From Brasilonema sp. UFV-L1 (lineage in GTDB: Bacteria > Cyanobacteriota > Cyanobacteriia > Cyanobacteriales > Nostocaceae), in assembly GCF_012912105.1 (NCBI RefSeq), contig NZ_QMEA01000062.1, forward strand, positions 17,549 to 81,548: 64,000 nt of DNA. Reading direction: 5' to 3'. Below are positions 19,989 to 28,654 of the stretch, one piece after another. Under the pieces are notes generated by a model. That model did not search any database. It saw nothing but the letters and a program-made list of their open reading frames with translations, and was not told where the DNA came from. Positions within the stretch are counted from its first letter, which is position 1; each line of letters begins with the position of its first letter. The translations under genes were made by a program, and so were the position numbers.

Positions 19989-21446
19989 ATGCTTATTCTT
20001 TACTCCTCACTTTCAGTGAAATCACAGGTGAATAAAATTAGGGGACTTTCGAGAAAAATTGATTTATTTTCATTACGTTTGCGCTTAACGATTGGTATTG
20101 GCGTAGTTTCAGCTTTAGGGAATGGTAGCATTGCTATTTGGATGAGTTGGAAAATGCAGCAAATTCTGATTAATAGTCAGAAAAATCATGTTGAACAAAT
20201 TGCTGCACGTTTACCTGATGATGTGAAACTTTATAGTGAAATGATACCATTAGAAACTGGGTTGCAAAAAGCAATTAATAACTTGACGAACACCAACTCA
20301 TTCTTATGGGTGCAAAAACCTAATCGTCAAATACTAGCGCAATCTACCAAATGGCATTCTCTATCAGATTCTACAGTAGCTGAGTTAATGTCCAAGAGTG
20401 AAATGCCGATTAAACCTGAGGTGTACAAGATTGGACAACGCTACTTTGTTTTGTATGGTGGTTCTTTGCAAGTAGAGGGGAAGGTATTAGGAAAGCTGTT
20501 CATCGTGCAAGATATGACTCATGAACAGACAATGTTTTTGGCAATGGTACAGACTTTATGGATTGCCAGTATTTTAGTTATTATTGTTATTACGCTTGTC
20601 ATTGCATATTATGTTAAGTTTTCTCTTCAACCCTTGCGTCAACTCAACCAAATGACAGAAGTCATTTCTGCAAAAGACATAGCACAAGCACAGCTACATC
20701 TTGATCATGCACCAAGTGAGGTTAAAGAATTAGCTCAAACTTTTAATATGCTGTTATCTCGTCTTTCTCAATCTTGGGAGCAAGAGCGACAGTTTGTGAG
20801 TAATGTTTCTCATGAGTTACGCACTCCGTTGACGATTGTACATGGTTATTTGCAAAGCGTATTGCGGAGACAGAATAATTTAACAGAAACGCAAAAGGAA
20901 GCTTTAGAAACTGCTGCATCAGAAGCTGAACACACCATCTCTCTTTTGAAAAATTTACTTGATTTAGCACGGGCAGACAGTGGGTATTTGCATTTTCAAA
21001 TAGAATCTTGCGTACTGAATGATTTAGTTGCAGAAGTCGTCGGAATGGCAAAGAATTATAGTGAAAGAACAATTCAAGTTGAGGTTCAAGCTTCTTGTAT
21101 TAGAGCAAAAGTAGACTACAATCGTCTCAAACAAGTGTTACTCAATTTAATTGATAATGCTATTAAGTATTCTGAACCTAATACTCCGATAATTTTAAAA
21201 TTAAATCAGCAACAAAACCAAGCAACTATTCAAGTTTGTGATAGAGGTTATGGTATACCTCTGCAACACCAATCGCGCATTTTTGAGCGATTTTACCGCG
21301 TAGATGAAGCTCGTAATCATACGACTGGTGGTAGTGGTTTGGGTTTATCGATAGTCAAGACTCTTGTTGAAGGGATGGGGGGTAGTGTAACAGTGCATTC
21401 CAAGTTAGGAGAAGGAAGCGTGTTTACTGTGACTTTACCTATTTAG
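19989..21446 (+). CDS. Membrane sensor histidine kinase
   Basis: Two-component kinase of 485 residues. TM1 lies near residues 32-52, then a periplasmic sensor region of about 140 residues, TM2 near 195-215, HAMP (215-268), HisKA with the phosphorylated His in FVSNVSHELRTPL near residue 276, and HATPase_c with N box (NLIDNAIKYS), G1 (DRGYGIP) and G2 (GGSGLGLSIVK). All catalytic motifs look intact. No response regulator gene adjoins it, so it is an orphan in this window. The signal sensed is unknown. Confidence 0.92.
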   Translation: MLILYSSLSVKSQVNKIRGLSRKIDLFSLRLRLTIGIGVVSALGNGSIAIWMSWKMQQILINSQKNHVEQIAARLPDDVKLYSEMIPLETGLQKAINNLTNTNSFLWVQKPNRQILAQSTKWHSLSDSTVAELMSKSEMPIKPEVYKIGQRYFVLYGGSLQVEGKVLGKLFIVQDMTHEQTMFLAMVQTLWIASILVIIVITLVIAYYVKFSLQPLRQLNQMTEVISAKDIAQAQLHLDHAPSEVKELAQTFNMLLSRLSQSWEQERQFVSNVSHELRTPLTIVHGYLQSVLRRQNNLTETQKEALETAASEAEHTISLLKNLLDLARADSGYLHFQIESCVLNDLVAEVVGMAKNYSERTIQVEVQASCIRAKVDYNRLKQVLLNLIDNAIKYSEPNTPIILKLNQQQNQATIQVCDRGYGIPLQHQSRIFERFYRVDEARNHTTGGSGLGLSIVKTLVEGMGGSVTVHSKLGEGSVFTVTLPI

Positions 21447-21658
21447 TTGCAAGCATCCCAAATGTGGAAAAACATTATTTGTCCGTTTCAGCAACGCCTA
21501 ACCCTCTTCTGTCACTTTCGTCATAAAATAATCTCAAATACCTATTTTTATCTATTTTTCGCAACAATAAAAGTTAAAAGCCAAAATGGGGATGCGTTCA
21601 CGAAGTGGCGGCTTCTGCATCGCTCAATTTTTGCAAAGCAAATTTTTGGAGGTGTCTA

Positions 21659-22534
21659 ATGTTGTACCTTCACATTTCGGTTCTTCTGTTCGGTATAGCC
21701 GGACTCTTTGGAAAGTTCTTACTCCTTCCATCTTTCCTTATTGTGTTTGGACGGACTGCGATCGCAAGTGCTACTCTCCGACTGACGATTCCGATGCTTG
21801 GCCTTGCTGTAAGACCAACTTCACGAAAGATACTTTTGTCCCTAGCCGTACAAGGTATCATCCTTGCTGTTCACTGGGTAACATTCTTCTACTCTATTCA
21901 AGTTTCAACGGTTGCGGTGGGTTTAATATCGTTTTCCACATTCCCTATTTTCGTAACCTTCCTTGCTCCTCTGCTTTTTGGAGGGAAAATCAGAGGTTTT
22001 GATGTTACAATCTCAATAGTGATATTCCTGGGACTCCTTCTTGTTGCACCAGAGTTTAAGCTAGAGAACGATATCACAAGGGGAATTATCTGGGGAACTC
22101 TTTCGGGTTTAACTTTTGCATTGCTCTCACTGCTCAATAAGAAGATAGCGAATTTAGTCTCCCCTATCGTTATTGCATACTATCAGAACCTTGTCGCTTC
22201 AATCGTTCTTGCGCCTTTTGCATTCAGATATCTTAACTCTCTATCATCGAAAAGCATAGTTCTCCTTTTCATCCTTGGAGTTGGTTGCACCGCTTTTGCT
22301 CATACTATGTTTATCAAGTCTCTTCAATCTGTACGTCCACAAATCGCAAGTATCACCGCTTGTCTTGAGCCAGTGTATGGGATAATATTCGCGTACATAT
22401 TTCTTAATGAAGCTCCTACCTTGCGAATGATGGTGGGAGGAGGAATCATTCTTTCCATTACTTTGCTTGCTAGCTTGAGGGAGCAACCTTTCAGGGAAGC
22501 AGCGTCAAAAAGTGAGCGCTTGTCAGAATTTTAA
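21659..22534 (+). CDS. DMT-superfamily (EamA) transporter
   Basis: Inner-membrane exporter-type protein of 291 residues with about ten TM helices in two EamA repeats; the second includes LSGLTFALLSLLNKK and ITACLEPVYGIIFAYIFLNE. ATG at 21659 has an excellent GGAGGTG ribosome site (21648-21654), which decides against the longer frame from 21605. The substrate cannot be told from sequence. Base composition is similar to the surroundings. Confidence 0.88.
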   Translation: MLYLHISVLLFGIAGLFGKFLLLPSFLIVFGRTAIASATLRLTIPMLGLAVRPTSRKILLSLAVQGIILAVHWVTFFYSIQVSTVAVGLISFSTFPIFVTFLAPLLFGGKIRGFDVTISIVIFLGLLLVAPEFKLENDITRGIIWGTLSGLTFALLSLLNKKIANLVSPIVIAYYQNLVASIVLAPFAFRYLNSLSSKSIVLLFILGVGCTAFAHTMFIKSLQSVRPQIASITACLEPVYGIIFAYIFLNEAPTLRMMVGGGIILSITLLASLREQPFREAASKSERLSEF

Positions 22535-23040
22535 CAAAAGAACTCAAGAGTCAGGACTCGTCTTGGGGTTCAAATCCCCACCGGATACACGGTGTTCACT
22601 TTCGTTGGGGTTTGAATCCACATACTCTTGATTCTGAATCAAGAATTGCTGTCTTGTGACTTCTTCTTCAATTTCCTTGTCTGGGGACAAATCGTAGAAC
22701 AAAGCAGCAATCAATGTTTCTAGGGGATTGGTGAGAATGGACAAACAGAGGTATTCTTCTCTCAAGAGCTTGCTATATGCGTGTAAATTTCTTATCTGTA
22801 CCGTATTGAGGGCGGGGGGAACTGGAAGCCCTTCAGTACAAAAATTTTACGTGCAACAAAAATCTCGGGAAAATCGTCCGGAACACTGGAACTGGAGTTT
22901 GTAGTTATGAGTGTTCCCAAAAAAGAGAACAAAAAACAACAGACAACTGCATAAGATAAACAACTGCTCCCTATAAATATATAGAAAGAGTTCAAGCCTA
23001 AACAAACAAGACCAACTTTGCAATGATCAAGATGAGGTAA
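22535..23040. other. Intergenic region with tRNA T-arm-like segments
   Basis: About 500 bp. TGGGGTTCAAATCCCCA (about 22563-22580) has a perfect 5-bp stem and 7-nt T-loop form but no 5' tRNA half is found. A second related GTTGGGGTTTGAATCCA lies near 22604. CTTGATTCTGAATCAAG is a palindrome near 22627. A minus-strand frame 22544-22765 (73 residues, TTG start, no ribosome site) covers these and is not convincing. Confidence 0.4.
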
Positions 23041-23334
23041 ATGATTATGACTAGCTTTACTCAAATCCGGGCACAAAACGACCTTCTCCAACCGATTCGT
23101 CAATGGTTTGATTCCATAGAAGTTCACAACGCTAAATTAGCTCACTTCTTATGTCAACTGATTCCTGCTCAATGTCCTTTTGAACGTGATATTACACTAT
23201 TTGGCCGCAAGCTATTTCACATTCCACCAATGTGCAAGTTAAATCCTCTGTATGAAGAAGTGGTGAGTTTACGTTTCAGAGCTTTGTGTTATCTTGCTGA
23301 TGAATGTGGTGAAGACATATCAGCTTATTGTTAA
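23041..23334 (+). CDS. Mo-dependent nitrogenase C-terminus family small protein
   Basis: Protein of 97 residues resembling the Mo-nitro_C family: PIRQWFDSIEVHNAKLAHFLCQLIPAQCPFERDI (start of the domain), then LFGRKLFHIPPMCKLNPLYEE and a C-terminal Leu-Ala-Asp-Glu-Cys-Gly region. Stand-alone proteins of this type are common in cyanobacteria. Despite the family name no nif gene is nearby. AGG lies about 8 nt before ATG 23041; ATG 23047 is an alternative. Function is not established. Confidence 0.85.
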   Translation: MIMTSFTQIRAQNDLLQPIRQWFDSIEVHNAKLAHFLCQLIPAQCPFERDITLFGRKLFHIPPMCKLNPLYEEVVSLRFRALCYLADECGEDISAYC

Positions 23335-24075
23335 AGCATGTCTGGCAGTGATATCATGCCATCTGTACAGGTGAGCGTACACTGAGCGTTGTACCTTCCG
23401 CAAGATTTGATTTCGTCAAAAGCTCTCTACCATGAACTTTCACAATGCGTTTGGTAATGGTAAGTCATAACCCAGTTCTAGAATATTTTGTACAGTAGAA
23501 GAACTGGGTTAGCCTGGGTAAAATTTTTGAGGAAATTGGTTCACCACTATTGTGAAATTCATACAGACTTGATTGAGATTGGTGTTATACCAATTCTGTA
23601 TGAATATGCGCCATGAACTTCTGAGGAACAAACCACATAGACAAGGAAGCGCTTTCCCGCAGTCTGTGAGCACATTAGCGCAGCGTGCGCCCTTGGCGCA
23701 TAGAAATAAACAAAGAAGAAGTCAAAAAAATTGGCGCCGCCTCACAAAAAATGGTATTCATCTCAATTTTTAATTGAAAAAGTTTTTTAAAACTGCTTCA
23801 CTTTTCTTCAATACAAGATAAATACTTGTTCTAGTTTTTCTTTATATCCTTCTGCTTTAGTCGTGTTCATTGCTGCATAAAATACAATTTATCTTTTCAC
23901 AGCTTCTGACAGATTTTGCAGCAATGGTAAAATTTCGGTAATGAATTCATTAATATTTTTTTTTAGAAATTAAGGTTTACGTTCGCTACTTGCACCGGAA
24001 ATTGGAGGCGAATGACACAAAGCCTCTCATCTAAACCGCTACACTTAAATACGGTAGTCAACTTCACCGAGTGCA
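23335..24075. other. Repeat-rich intergenic region upstream of arsM
   Basis: About 740 bp. It contains a near-perfect palindrome TGGCAGTGATATCATGCCA (about 23344-23362), a long hairpin with CCCAGTTCT/AGAACTGGG arms (about 23470-23512), and a 39-bp repeat at 23668. A plus-strand frame at 23573-23773 is encoded mainly by this repeat and looks spurious. The arsM promoter should lie in the AT-rich end. Confidence 0.5.
23668..23706. repeat. 39-bp dispersed repeat, copy 1
   Basis: Matches 40050-40088 with a single mismatch; core TTAGCGCAGCGTGCGCCC then TTGGCGCATAGAAA. The inner part is itself palindromic (GCGCAGCGTGCGC). Confidence 0.88.
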
Positions 24076-25044
24076 ATGAGTTATCTTGAAACAGCGGCGC
24101 AGTTTTACAATGAAGTCGCCCAAACACCGCAAGTAGGGCTTTGTTGTGTGCAAAGCACACCCCTGCAACTACCAGGGTTGAAAATTCCTCGCAAAATGCA
24201 GGAAATGAATTATGGTTGCGGTACAACTGTTCATCCCACCGAACTTGGAAATCAACCAACAGTGTTGTACGTTGGGGTTGGTGGTGGTTTAGAAGCTTTG
24301 CAATTTGCCTACTTTTCTCAGCGTTCTAGTGCTGTTATTGTTGTTGATCCAGTAGCAGAAATGCGTCAAGCTGCTACACGTAACTTGGAAATTGCTGTTC
24401 TAGAAAACCCCTGGTTTGATACCAGCTTTGTAGAAATTCGCGAAGGCGATGCTTTCAATTTACCTGTTGCTGATAGTTCTGTTGATATCGTCGCGCAAAA
24501 TTGCCTTTTCAATATCTTTGAACCAGAAGATTTAACTCGTGCTTTGCAAGAAGCATACCGAGTGTTAAAACCAGGGGGAAGATTGCAGATGAGTGATCCA
24601 ATTGCGACTCGTCCCATTCCACAACATCTGCAAAAAGATGAGCGGCTACGAGCAATGTGTTTATCAGGCGCGCTCACTTATGAAGAGTACATTCAGCATA
24701 TTATAAATGTAGGCTTTGGGCAAGTCGAAATTCGCGCCCGTCGCCCCTACCGTTTGCTGGATTCCCAAACTTACAACTTAGAGGAAAATCTTCTTTTAGA
24801 AAGTCTGGACTCTGTAGCTTTCAAGGTTATCATTCCTGAAGATGGTGCTTGTGTCTTTACAGGTAAAACAGCCATTTATGCTGGTTCAGAACCATTTTTT
24901 GATGATGGAGCCGGACATATTCTTCAGCGTGGAATTCCAGCATCAGTGTGTGATAAAACTGCTGCCAAACTTGCAGCATTAATGCCAGATAAAATAATGA
25001 TCACTGATTCAACCTGGCATTATAAAGGTGGTGGCTGTTGTTAA
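24076..25044 (+). CDS. arsM: Arsenosugar-pathway arsenite methyltransferase ArsM
   Basis: SAM-dependent methyltransferase of 322 residues, first step of arsenosugar synthesis. Arsenic-ligand Cys candidates are seen in VGLCC, NYGCG and NCLFNIFE. The SAM site is LYVGVGGGLEALQFA with acidic VVDP. The C-terminus ends GGGCC. The next co-oriented gene encodes the dedicated radical SAM partner ArsS, which supports the assignment. The gap to arsS is about 160 bp and contains a hairpin repeat. No arsR regulator is visible. Confidence 0.9.
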   Translation: MSYLETAAQFYNEVAQTPQVGLCCVQSTPLQLPGLKIPRKMQEMNYGCGTTVHPTELGNQPTVLYVGVGGGLEALQFAYFSQRSSAVIVVDPVAEMRQAATRNLEIAVLENPWFDTSFVEIREGDAFNLPVADSSVDIVAQNCLFNIFEPEDLTRALQEAYRVLKPGGRLQMSDPIATRPIPQHLQKDERLRAMCLSGALTYEEYIQHIINVGFGQVEIRARRPYRLLDSQTYNLEENLLLESLDSVAFKVIIPEDGACVFTGKTAIYAGSEPFFDDGAGHILQRGIPASVCDKTAAKLAALMPDKIMITDSTWHYKGGGCC

Positions 25045-25074
25045 TTGTAAGGTGTGTTAAGTAACTTAACCAAA

Positions 25075-25110
25075 TTTCTCGTTCCTTGCCTAAGACAAGG
25101 AATATATAAC
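25075..25110. repeat. CTCGTTCC-type hairpin repeat, copy 1
   Basis: TTTCTCGTTCC leads into TTCCTTG/CAAGGAA arms and ends AATATATAAC. Sister copies with different stem sequence but the same frame of CTCGTTCC and closing arm occur at 28669-28702 and 57668-57703. Confidence 0.65.
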
Positions 25111-25206
25111 TGAAGTAGCAACCCACAATAATACATTCCCATGCAGAGCATAGGAACGAGAAAAAAAAGACAAAAATTTGACTTTGCATCTATCTTAAGT
25201 GAGACA

Positions 25207-26193
25207 ATGATTCAAACAGCAATAACACCTTTCAAACAAAAACTCGCATCTGTTTTAACTAAAAAGAAAATCACTGTTTTACAAATTAACTTAGGTAAGC
25301 GTTGCAATCTTGCCTGTAACCATTGTCATGTAGAAGCAGGACCAAAACGCACAGAAGAACTTTCTCCTGAAATTTGTCAACAATTGATTGAGATTATTCA
25401 GAGATTTCCTCAAATTAAGATTGTTGATTTGACAGGTGGCGCACCTGAAATGAATTATGGCTTTAAACCATTGGTAGAAGTCGCAAGAGCAACAGGTAAA
25501 CAGGTGATTGTTCGGTCTAATTTGACTATTTATTTTGAAGATGGATTTGGTGATTTGCCAGAATACTTTGCCAAACATAAAGTTCGGGTTGTTGCTTCTC
25601 TGCCCTGCTATTTGTCAGATAATGTGGATAAAATGCGCGGTGCTGGTGTGTATGATGACTCGATTAAAGCGCTGCAATGGTTGAATCAACTTGGTTATGG
25701 GAAAGAGCCAGATTTAATTATAGATTTAATCTATAATCCACAATTACCTAAAGATGATAAATTTTCTCTGACTCCAAACCAAGCAAATCTAGAAAAAGAT
25801 TACAAGCAATATTTACAAGAACAGTTTGGTATTATTTTTAACAACTTATTCGCCATCACCAACTTACCAGTTGGAAGAACAAAGCTGTATCTGGAAAGAA
25901 AGAAACTGTACGCTCCTTATTTGCAGTTTTTAGAGTCTCATTTCAACACTGGTACAGTTGAGCATTTGATGTGTCGGGATGAAATTTCAATTGATTATCT
26001 GGGTTATGTGTATGACTGCGACTTCAACCAGATGATGAATCTACCCGCAAAAAGTCGTGACGGGGAACACCTGACAGTCGCCAAGTTCTTAGAAGCTGGT
26101 TGTTTGGATTTGATAGATGAGGTACAGACAGCAGCTTATTGTTATGGCTGTACAGCTGGCGGTGGTTCTAGCTGTGGTGGCGCTTTGGTGTGA
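25207..26193 (+). CDS. arsS: Arsenosugar biosynthesis radical SAM protein ArsS
   Basis: Radical SAM enzyme of 328 residues that would add the 5'-deoxyadenosyl group to dimethylarsenite. The 4Fe-4S motif is CNLACNHCH near residue 35. LTGGAPEMNYGF follows. The C-terminal DUF3641-like region includes YDCDFNQMMNLP and a Cys/Gly-rich end (YCYGCTAGGGSSCGG) likely to bind an auxiliary cluster. ATG 25207 has AAGTGAG upstream and is preferred over an upstream ATG at 25141, which lies at the edge of a repeat. Confidence 0.92.
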   Translation: MIQTAITPFKQKLASVLTKKKITVLQINLGKRCNLACNHCHVEAGPKRTEELSPEICQQLIEIIQRFPQIKIVDLTGGAPEMNYGFKPLVEVARATGKQVIVRSNLTIYFEDGFGDLPEYFAKHKVRVVASLPCYLSDNVDKMRGAGVYDDSIKALQWLNQLGYGKEPDLIIDLIYNPQLPKDDKFSLTPNQANLEKDYKQYLQEQFGIIFNNLFAITNLPVGRTKLYLERKKLYAPYLQFLESHFNTGTVEHLMCRDEISIDYLGYVYDCDFNQMMNLPAKSRDGEHLTVAKFLEAGCLDLIDEVQTAAYCYGCTAGGGSSCGGALV

Positions 26194-26277
26194 AGTCCTC
26201 ATATGATTTCCTGGCAAAGATTTGAGCAACTGAATTTGTGTGGCTTCAAAATAATCTCGTTACCAAAACTGTTACCA

Positions 26278-26382
26278 GCATCTTACTAAAATTCAAATAG
26301 GTTTATTATTGACCTAAGTTAAGTCTCCTCACACCACATTCAAAACCGTGGACTCATCTGTAGCTTCCACGGTTTTTATTTT
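26278..26382 (+). ncRNA. yfr1: Yfr1-like small RNA, copy 1
   Basis: It has the Yfr1 hallmarks in order: a small 5' stem (TAGGT/ACCTA, about 26298-26315), the unpaired CTCCTCACACCACA motif (26325-26338), and a 3' terminator stem AACCGTGGA/TCCACGGTT (26344-26374) followed by TTTATTTT. A TACTAA-type -10 near 26284 puts transcription start near 26295. Yfr1 is a conserved cyanobacterial trans-acting sRNA whose CUCCUCAC stretch pairs with ribosome sites of target mRNAs such as porins. Confidence 0.85.
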
Positions 26383-26489
26383 CTTATGGAACGTCAACAA
26401 AAACTCATCCAATATGAGGATGATACGCAAGGGTGTGAATTTATACTATAAGCAAGGTGTGTTGTGAATACTGGCGGAAAAATTCTTGT

Positions 26490-26607
26490 TACCAAAATCG
26501 TTACGAGCGTGTTTATACTTGTCAGCTACTATTATGATGATATTTAGTTAAGCTCCTCACACCACATTAAAAGCCGTGAAAGCGAATGTTTCACGGTTTT
26601 TATTTTT
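26490..26607 (+). ncRNA. yfr1: Yfr1-like small RNA, copy 2
   Basis: Second copy about 230 bp after the first with the same order: TATACT -10 (26514-26519), an ACTA/TAGT 5' stem, the CTCCTCACACCACA motif (26553-26566), then terminator CCGTGAAA/TTTCACGG (26574-26596) and T-rich tail. The upstream TTGTTACCAAAA element also matches copy 1. The stems differ in sequence but keep pairing, which argues for two functional genes. Confidence 0.85.
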
Positions 26608-26697
26608 GGGATGGATGCGCAGATGCATCTAGAGTGGGAAAGGGTGCGATCGCATTGTAACCATGTCTCTATCCCCTCTAGACAATTGTCGCTCCGA

Positions 26698-27120
26698 TCA
26701 AAAGCAAATCTCAGCTTTATTCACTTTTGCCTGAAGTTTTGCTTTAACTGCTGCGCTAAAGTTTCGCTCAGATGCCAATTCATCTAGATTTATATATCTC
26801 TTGCTTTGTCTGCGGGTTATAAGCTTATCAATAGTCGTTCCTTTTACACCTGTACCCTGAAAAGCAATAATCAGTGAAGCCTTATCCGCTGTATTGATAT
26901 TGACAGCAGTTGACGGTGGTGTAGGTTCTACTATCTCAGGTTCGATAACTTTTTTAGATTCTATATATTGAATATTTTTAAGCTCTAGCTTTCGTTGCAA
27001 AAGAGATGGGCATGAAGGAGCAATCATAAAAGCTAGATCGGGTGGGTGTCCATCAGAGGTTGATGGCTTGAACTTAACATCGTTTAACCATTCCTCAAAC
27101 GTCTGCAAGTGTCCGCTCAA
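26698..27120 (-). pseudogene. HhH (ComEA-like) domain protein, probably 5'-truncated
   Basis: Frame of 140 residues from a TTG. The C-terminal 65 residues resemble a ComEA/UvrC-type helix-hairpin-helix: VNINTADKASLIIAFQGTG, then TTIDKLITRRQSKRYINLDEL. The N-terminal half (DLAFMIAPSCPSLLQRKLEL) is unrecognised. The frame stays open 54 nt upstream of the TTG, through ARAFGEAKNYELLSG, to a TAA without any ATG or GTG and without a ribosome site. A truncated gene remnant is therefore more likely than an intact one. HhH domains bind DNA non-specifically. Confidence 0.55.
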
Positions 27121-27633
27121 AAGCTCATAGTTTTTAGCTTCGCCAAAAGCTCTTGCTACAGTATTATTGTTCTCTTAAGTAGTTTTACTAAAAAAATACT
27201 TTTATGAACGCGTTTTATACTAAGTTAATGTGACAAAATTATTTATAACATAATAACATTTGTTACATAAAACTAAGTGACTGGTAAGTCAGTACGCAAA
27301 ATCAACAAAAGTATTGTCTTGTAGATACAGATAACCATACCAAAAGTAATCGCTTTCTACTTAAAACAATGCATCACCTCTCCTCTGTTGCTTCACGTTC
27401 TATGCGCCGCAAGCGCACGCTGAACGCGAACGTGTCTTTGCTGTTCCAATCCATAAAACACCCAAACACAGAAGACTTGCCAAAAGAGCGATCTGCGCAT
27501 TGGCGCAGCGCTAGCCCCGATAGCCCAAGCGTGCCGTTAGGCATAGGGGGCGCTACGCAAACGCTATCGCCCTCCCCTTTGCGGTAAATTGTCTAATGCA
27601 ACTACCCTTTAGCACAGAAGAGGAAGCGAAGCA
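27121..27633. other. Intergenic region with palindromic repeats
   Basis: The first about 240 bp is AT-rich (promoter-like for the flanking genes). The rest is filled by repeat sequence; the frame 27369-27587 is repeat-derived and not accepted as a gene. A GAGGAAG stretch precedes the next ATG. Confidence 0.5.
27487..27570. repeat. Palindromic repeat, long intergenic copy
   Basis: GCGCAGCGCTAGCCCC, an internal segment, then GGGGGCGCTACGCAAACGC. Same outer arms as the copies in the GT39 and ligase genes, with about 30 bp extra in the middle. A further repeat like the inverse of the 39-bp family lies just upstream (about 27400-27430). Confidence 0.78.
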
Positions 27634-28641
27634 ATGAAAGCAGTTTTAATGACAGCAACTGGTAGTCCCGAAGTTCTGCAAGTGCAGGATGTGCAAAATC
27701 CTGCTATTCCTTTGGGTGAAACTGAACTTTTGGTACACTTACGCGCAGCTGGTGTCAACCCTATTGACACCAAACTTCGTAAACGTGGCACTTTTTACCC
27801 CGATAAAATGCCCGCTATTTTAGGATGTGATGGTGCTGGTGTTGTTGAGGCTGTAGGTGCTGGCGTTCAGAAATTTCGCGTAGGCGATGAAGTTTATTTT
27901 TGCAACGGTGGCTTAGGTGGACATCAAGGCAATTATGCTGAATATACAACTGTTGATGAGCGATTTGTTGCCCGTAAACCCGCGTCTGTATCCTTCGCAG
28001 AAGCTGCTGCTGCACCGTTAGTACTCATCACCGCTTGGGAAGCTTTATACGAACGGGGACGCTTGGGACCAGGAGAACAAGTATTAATTCACGCTGGTGC
28101 TGGTGGTGTCGGTCATGTAGCAATTCAACTGGCAAAGCTCAAAGGTGCTGATGTTAGCACGACTGTAAGTACTCAGGAAAAAGCAGATTTTGTTCAGAAA
28201 CTCGGTGCTGATCATGTCATTCTTTACAAACAAACAGACTTTGTGCAAGCAGCACTCGATTGGACTGATGGGGAAGGTGTAGACTTAGCTTTTGACACTG
28301 TAGGTGGAGAGACTTTTCATAAAACTTTTCCAGCAGTGCGAGTTTATGGCGACATAGTTACAATACTAGAACCAGATGCCAATACCGTTTGGAAATCTGC
28401 TAGACAACGTAATCTCCGCGTTGGTTTAGAATTCATGCTAATACCAATGTTGCAAGGAATTGTAGAAGCGCAACAGCATCAAGCAGAAATTTTAGAACAG
28501 TGTGCTAAGTGGATTGATGCAGGCAAATTACACATCCAAGTGAGTCATACTTTTTCGTTAGAAGAAGCAGATTCAGCTCATCATTTGCTTGAAACTGGAT
28601 CTACGACAGGTAAAATTGTTTTGCTAGTAAAAGATAAATGA
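27634..28641 (+). CDS. Zinc-independent MDR oxidoreductase (NADPH:quinone reductase-like)
   Basis: Medium-chain dehydrogenase/reductase of 335 residues. N-terminal GroES-like domain: AGVNPIDTKLRKRG, GCDGAGVVEAVG, VGDEVYF. Rossmann fold with HAGAGGVGHVAIQLAKLKG near residues 150-170. The catalytic zinc-binding Cys/His set of alcohol dehydrogenases is absent, pointing to zeta-crystallin-type quinone or enone reduction. The in vivo substrate is unknown. GAAG lies about 8 nt before ATG. Confidence 0.88.
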   Translation: MKAVLMTATGSPEVLQVQDVQNPAIPLGETELLVHLRAAGVNPIDTKLRKRGTFYPDKMPAILGCDGAGVVEAVGAGVQKFRVGDEVYFCNGGLGGHQGNYAEYTTVDERFVARKPASVSFAEAAAAPLVLITAWEALYERGRLGPGEQVLIHAGAGGVGHVAIQLAKLKGADVSTTVSTQEKADFVQKLGADHVILYKQTDFVQAALDWTDGEGVDLAFDTVGGETFHKTFPAVRVYGDIVTILEPDANTVWKSARQRNLRVGLEFMLIPMLQGIVEAQQHQAEILEQCAKWIDAGKLHIQVSHTFSLEEADSAHHLLETGSTTGKIVLLVKDK

Positions 28642-28654
28642 TACGAACACTGTT

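Noticed and set aside
21586..22002. Cys-rich 138-residue frame overlapping the DMT transporter
   Set aside because: Out-of-frame shadow. The overlapping transporter frame has ten TM helices and an excellent GGAGGTG site.
22557..22590. Complete tRNA gene
   Set aside because: Only a T-arm-like part is present; no anticodon arm or 5' acceptor can be paired.
22544..22765. Minus-strand 73-residue frame
   Set aside because: TTG start without ribosome site, and part is formed by T-arm-like repeats. Kept only as a note in the intergenic entry.
23573..23773. Plus-strand 66-residue frame
   Set aside because: Encoded across the 39-bp dispersed repeat; no family resemblance.
27369..27587. Plus-strand 72-residue frame
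   Set aside because: Largely encoded by two dispersed palindromic repeats.
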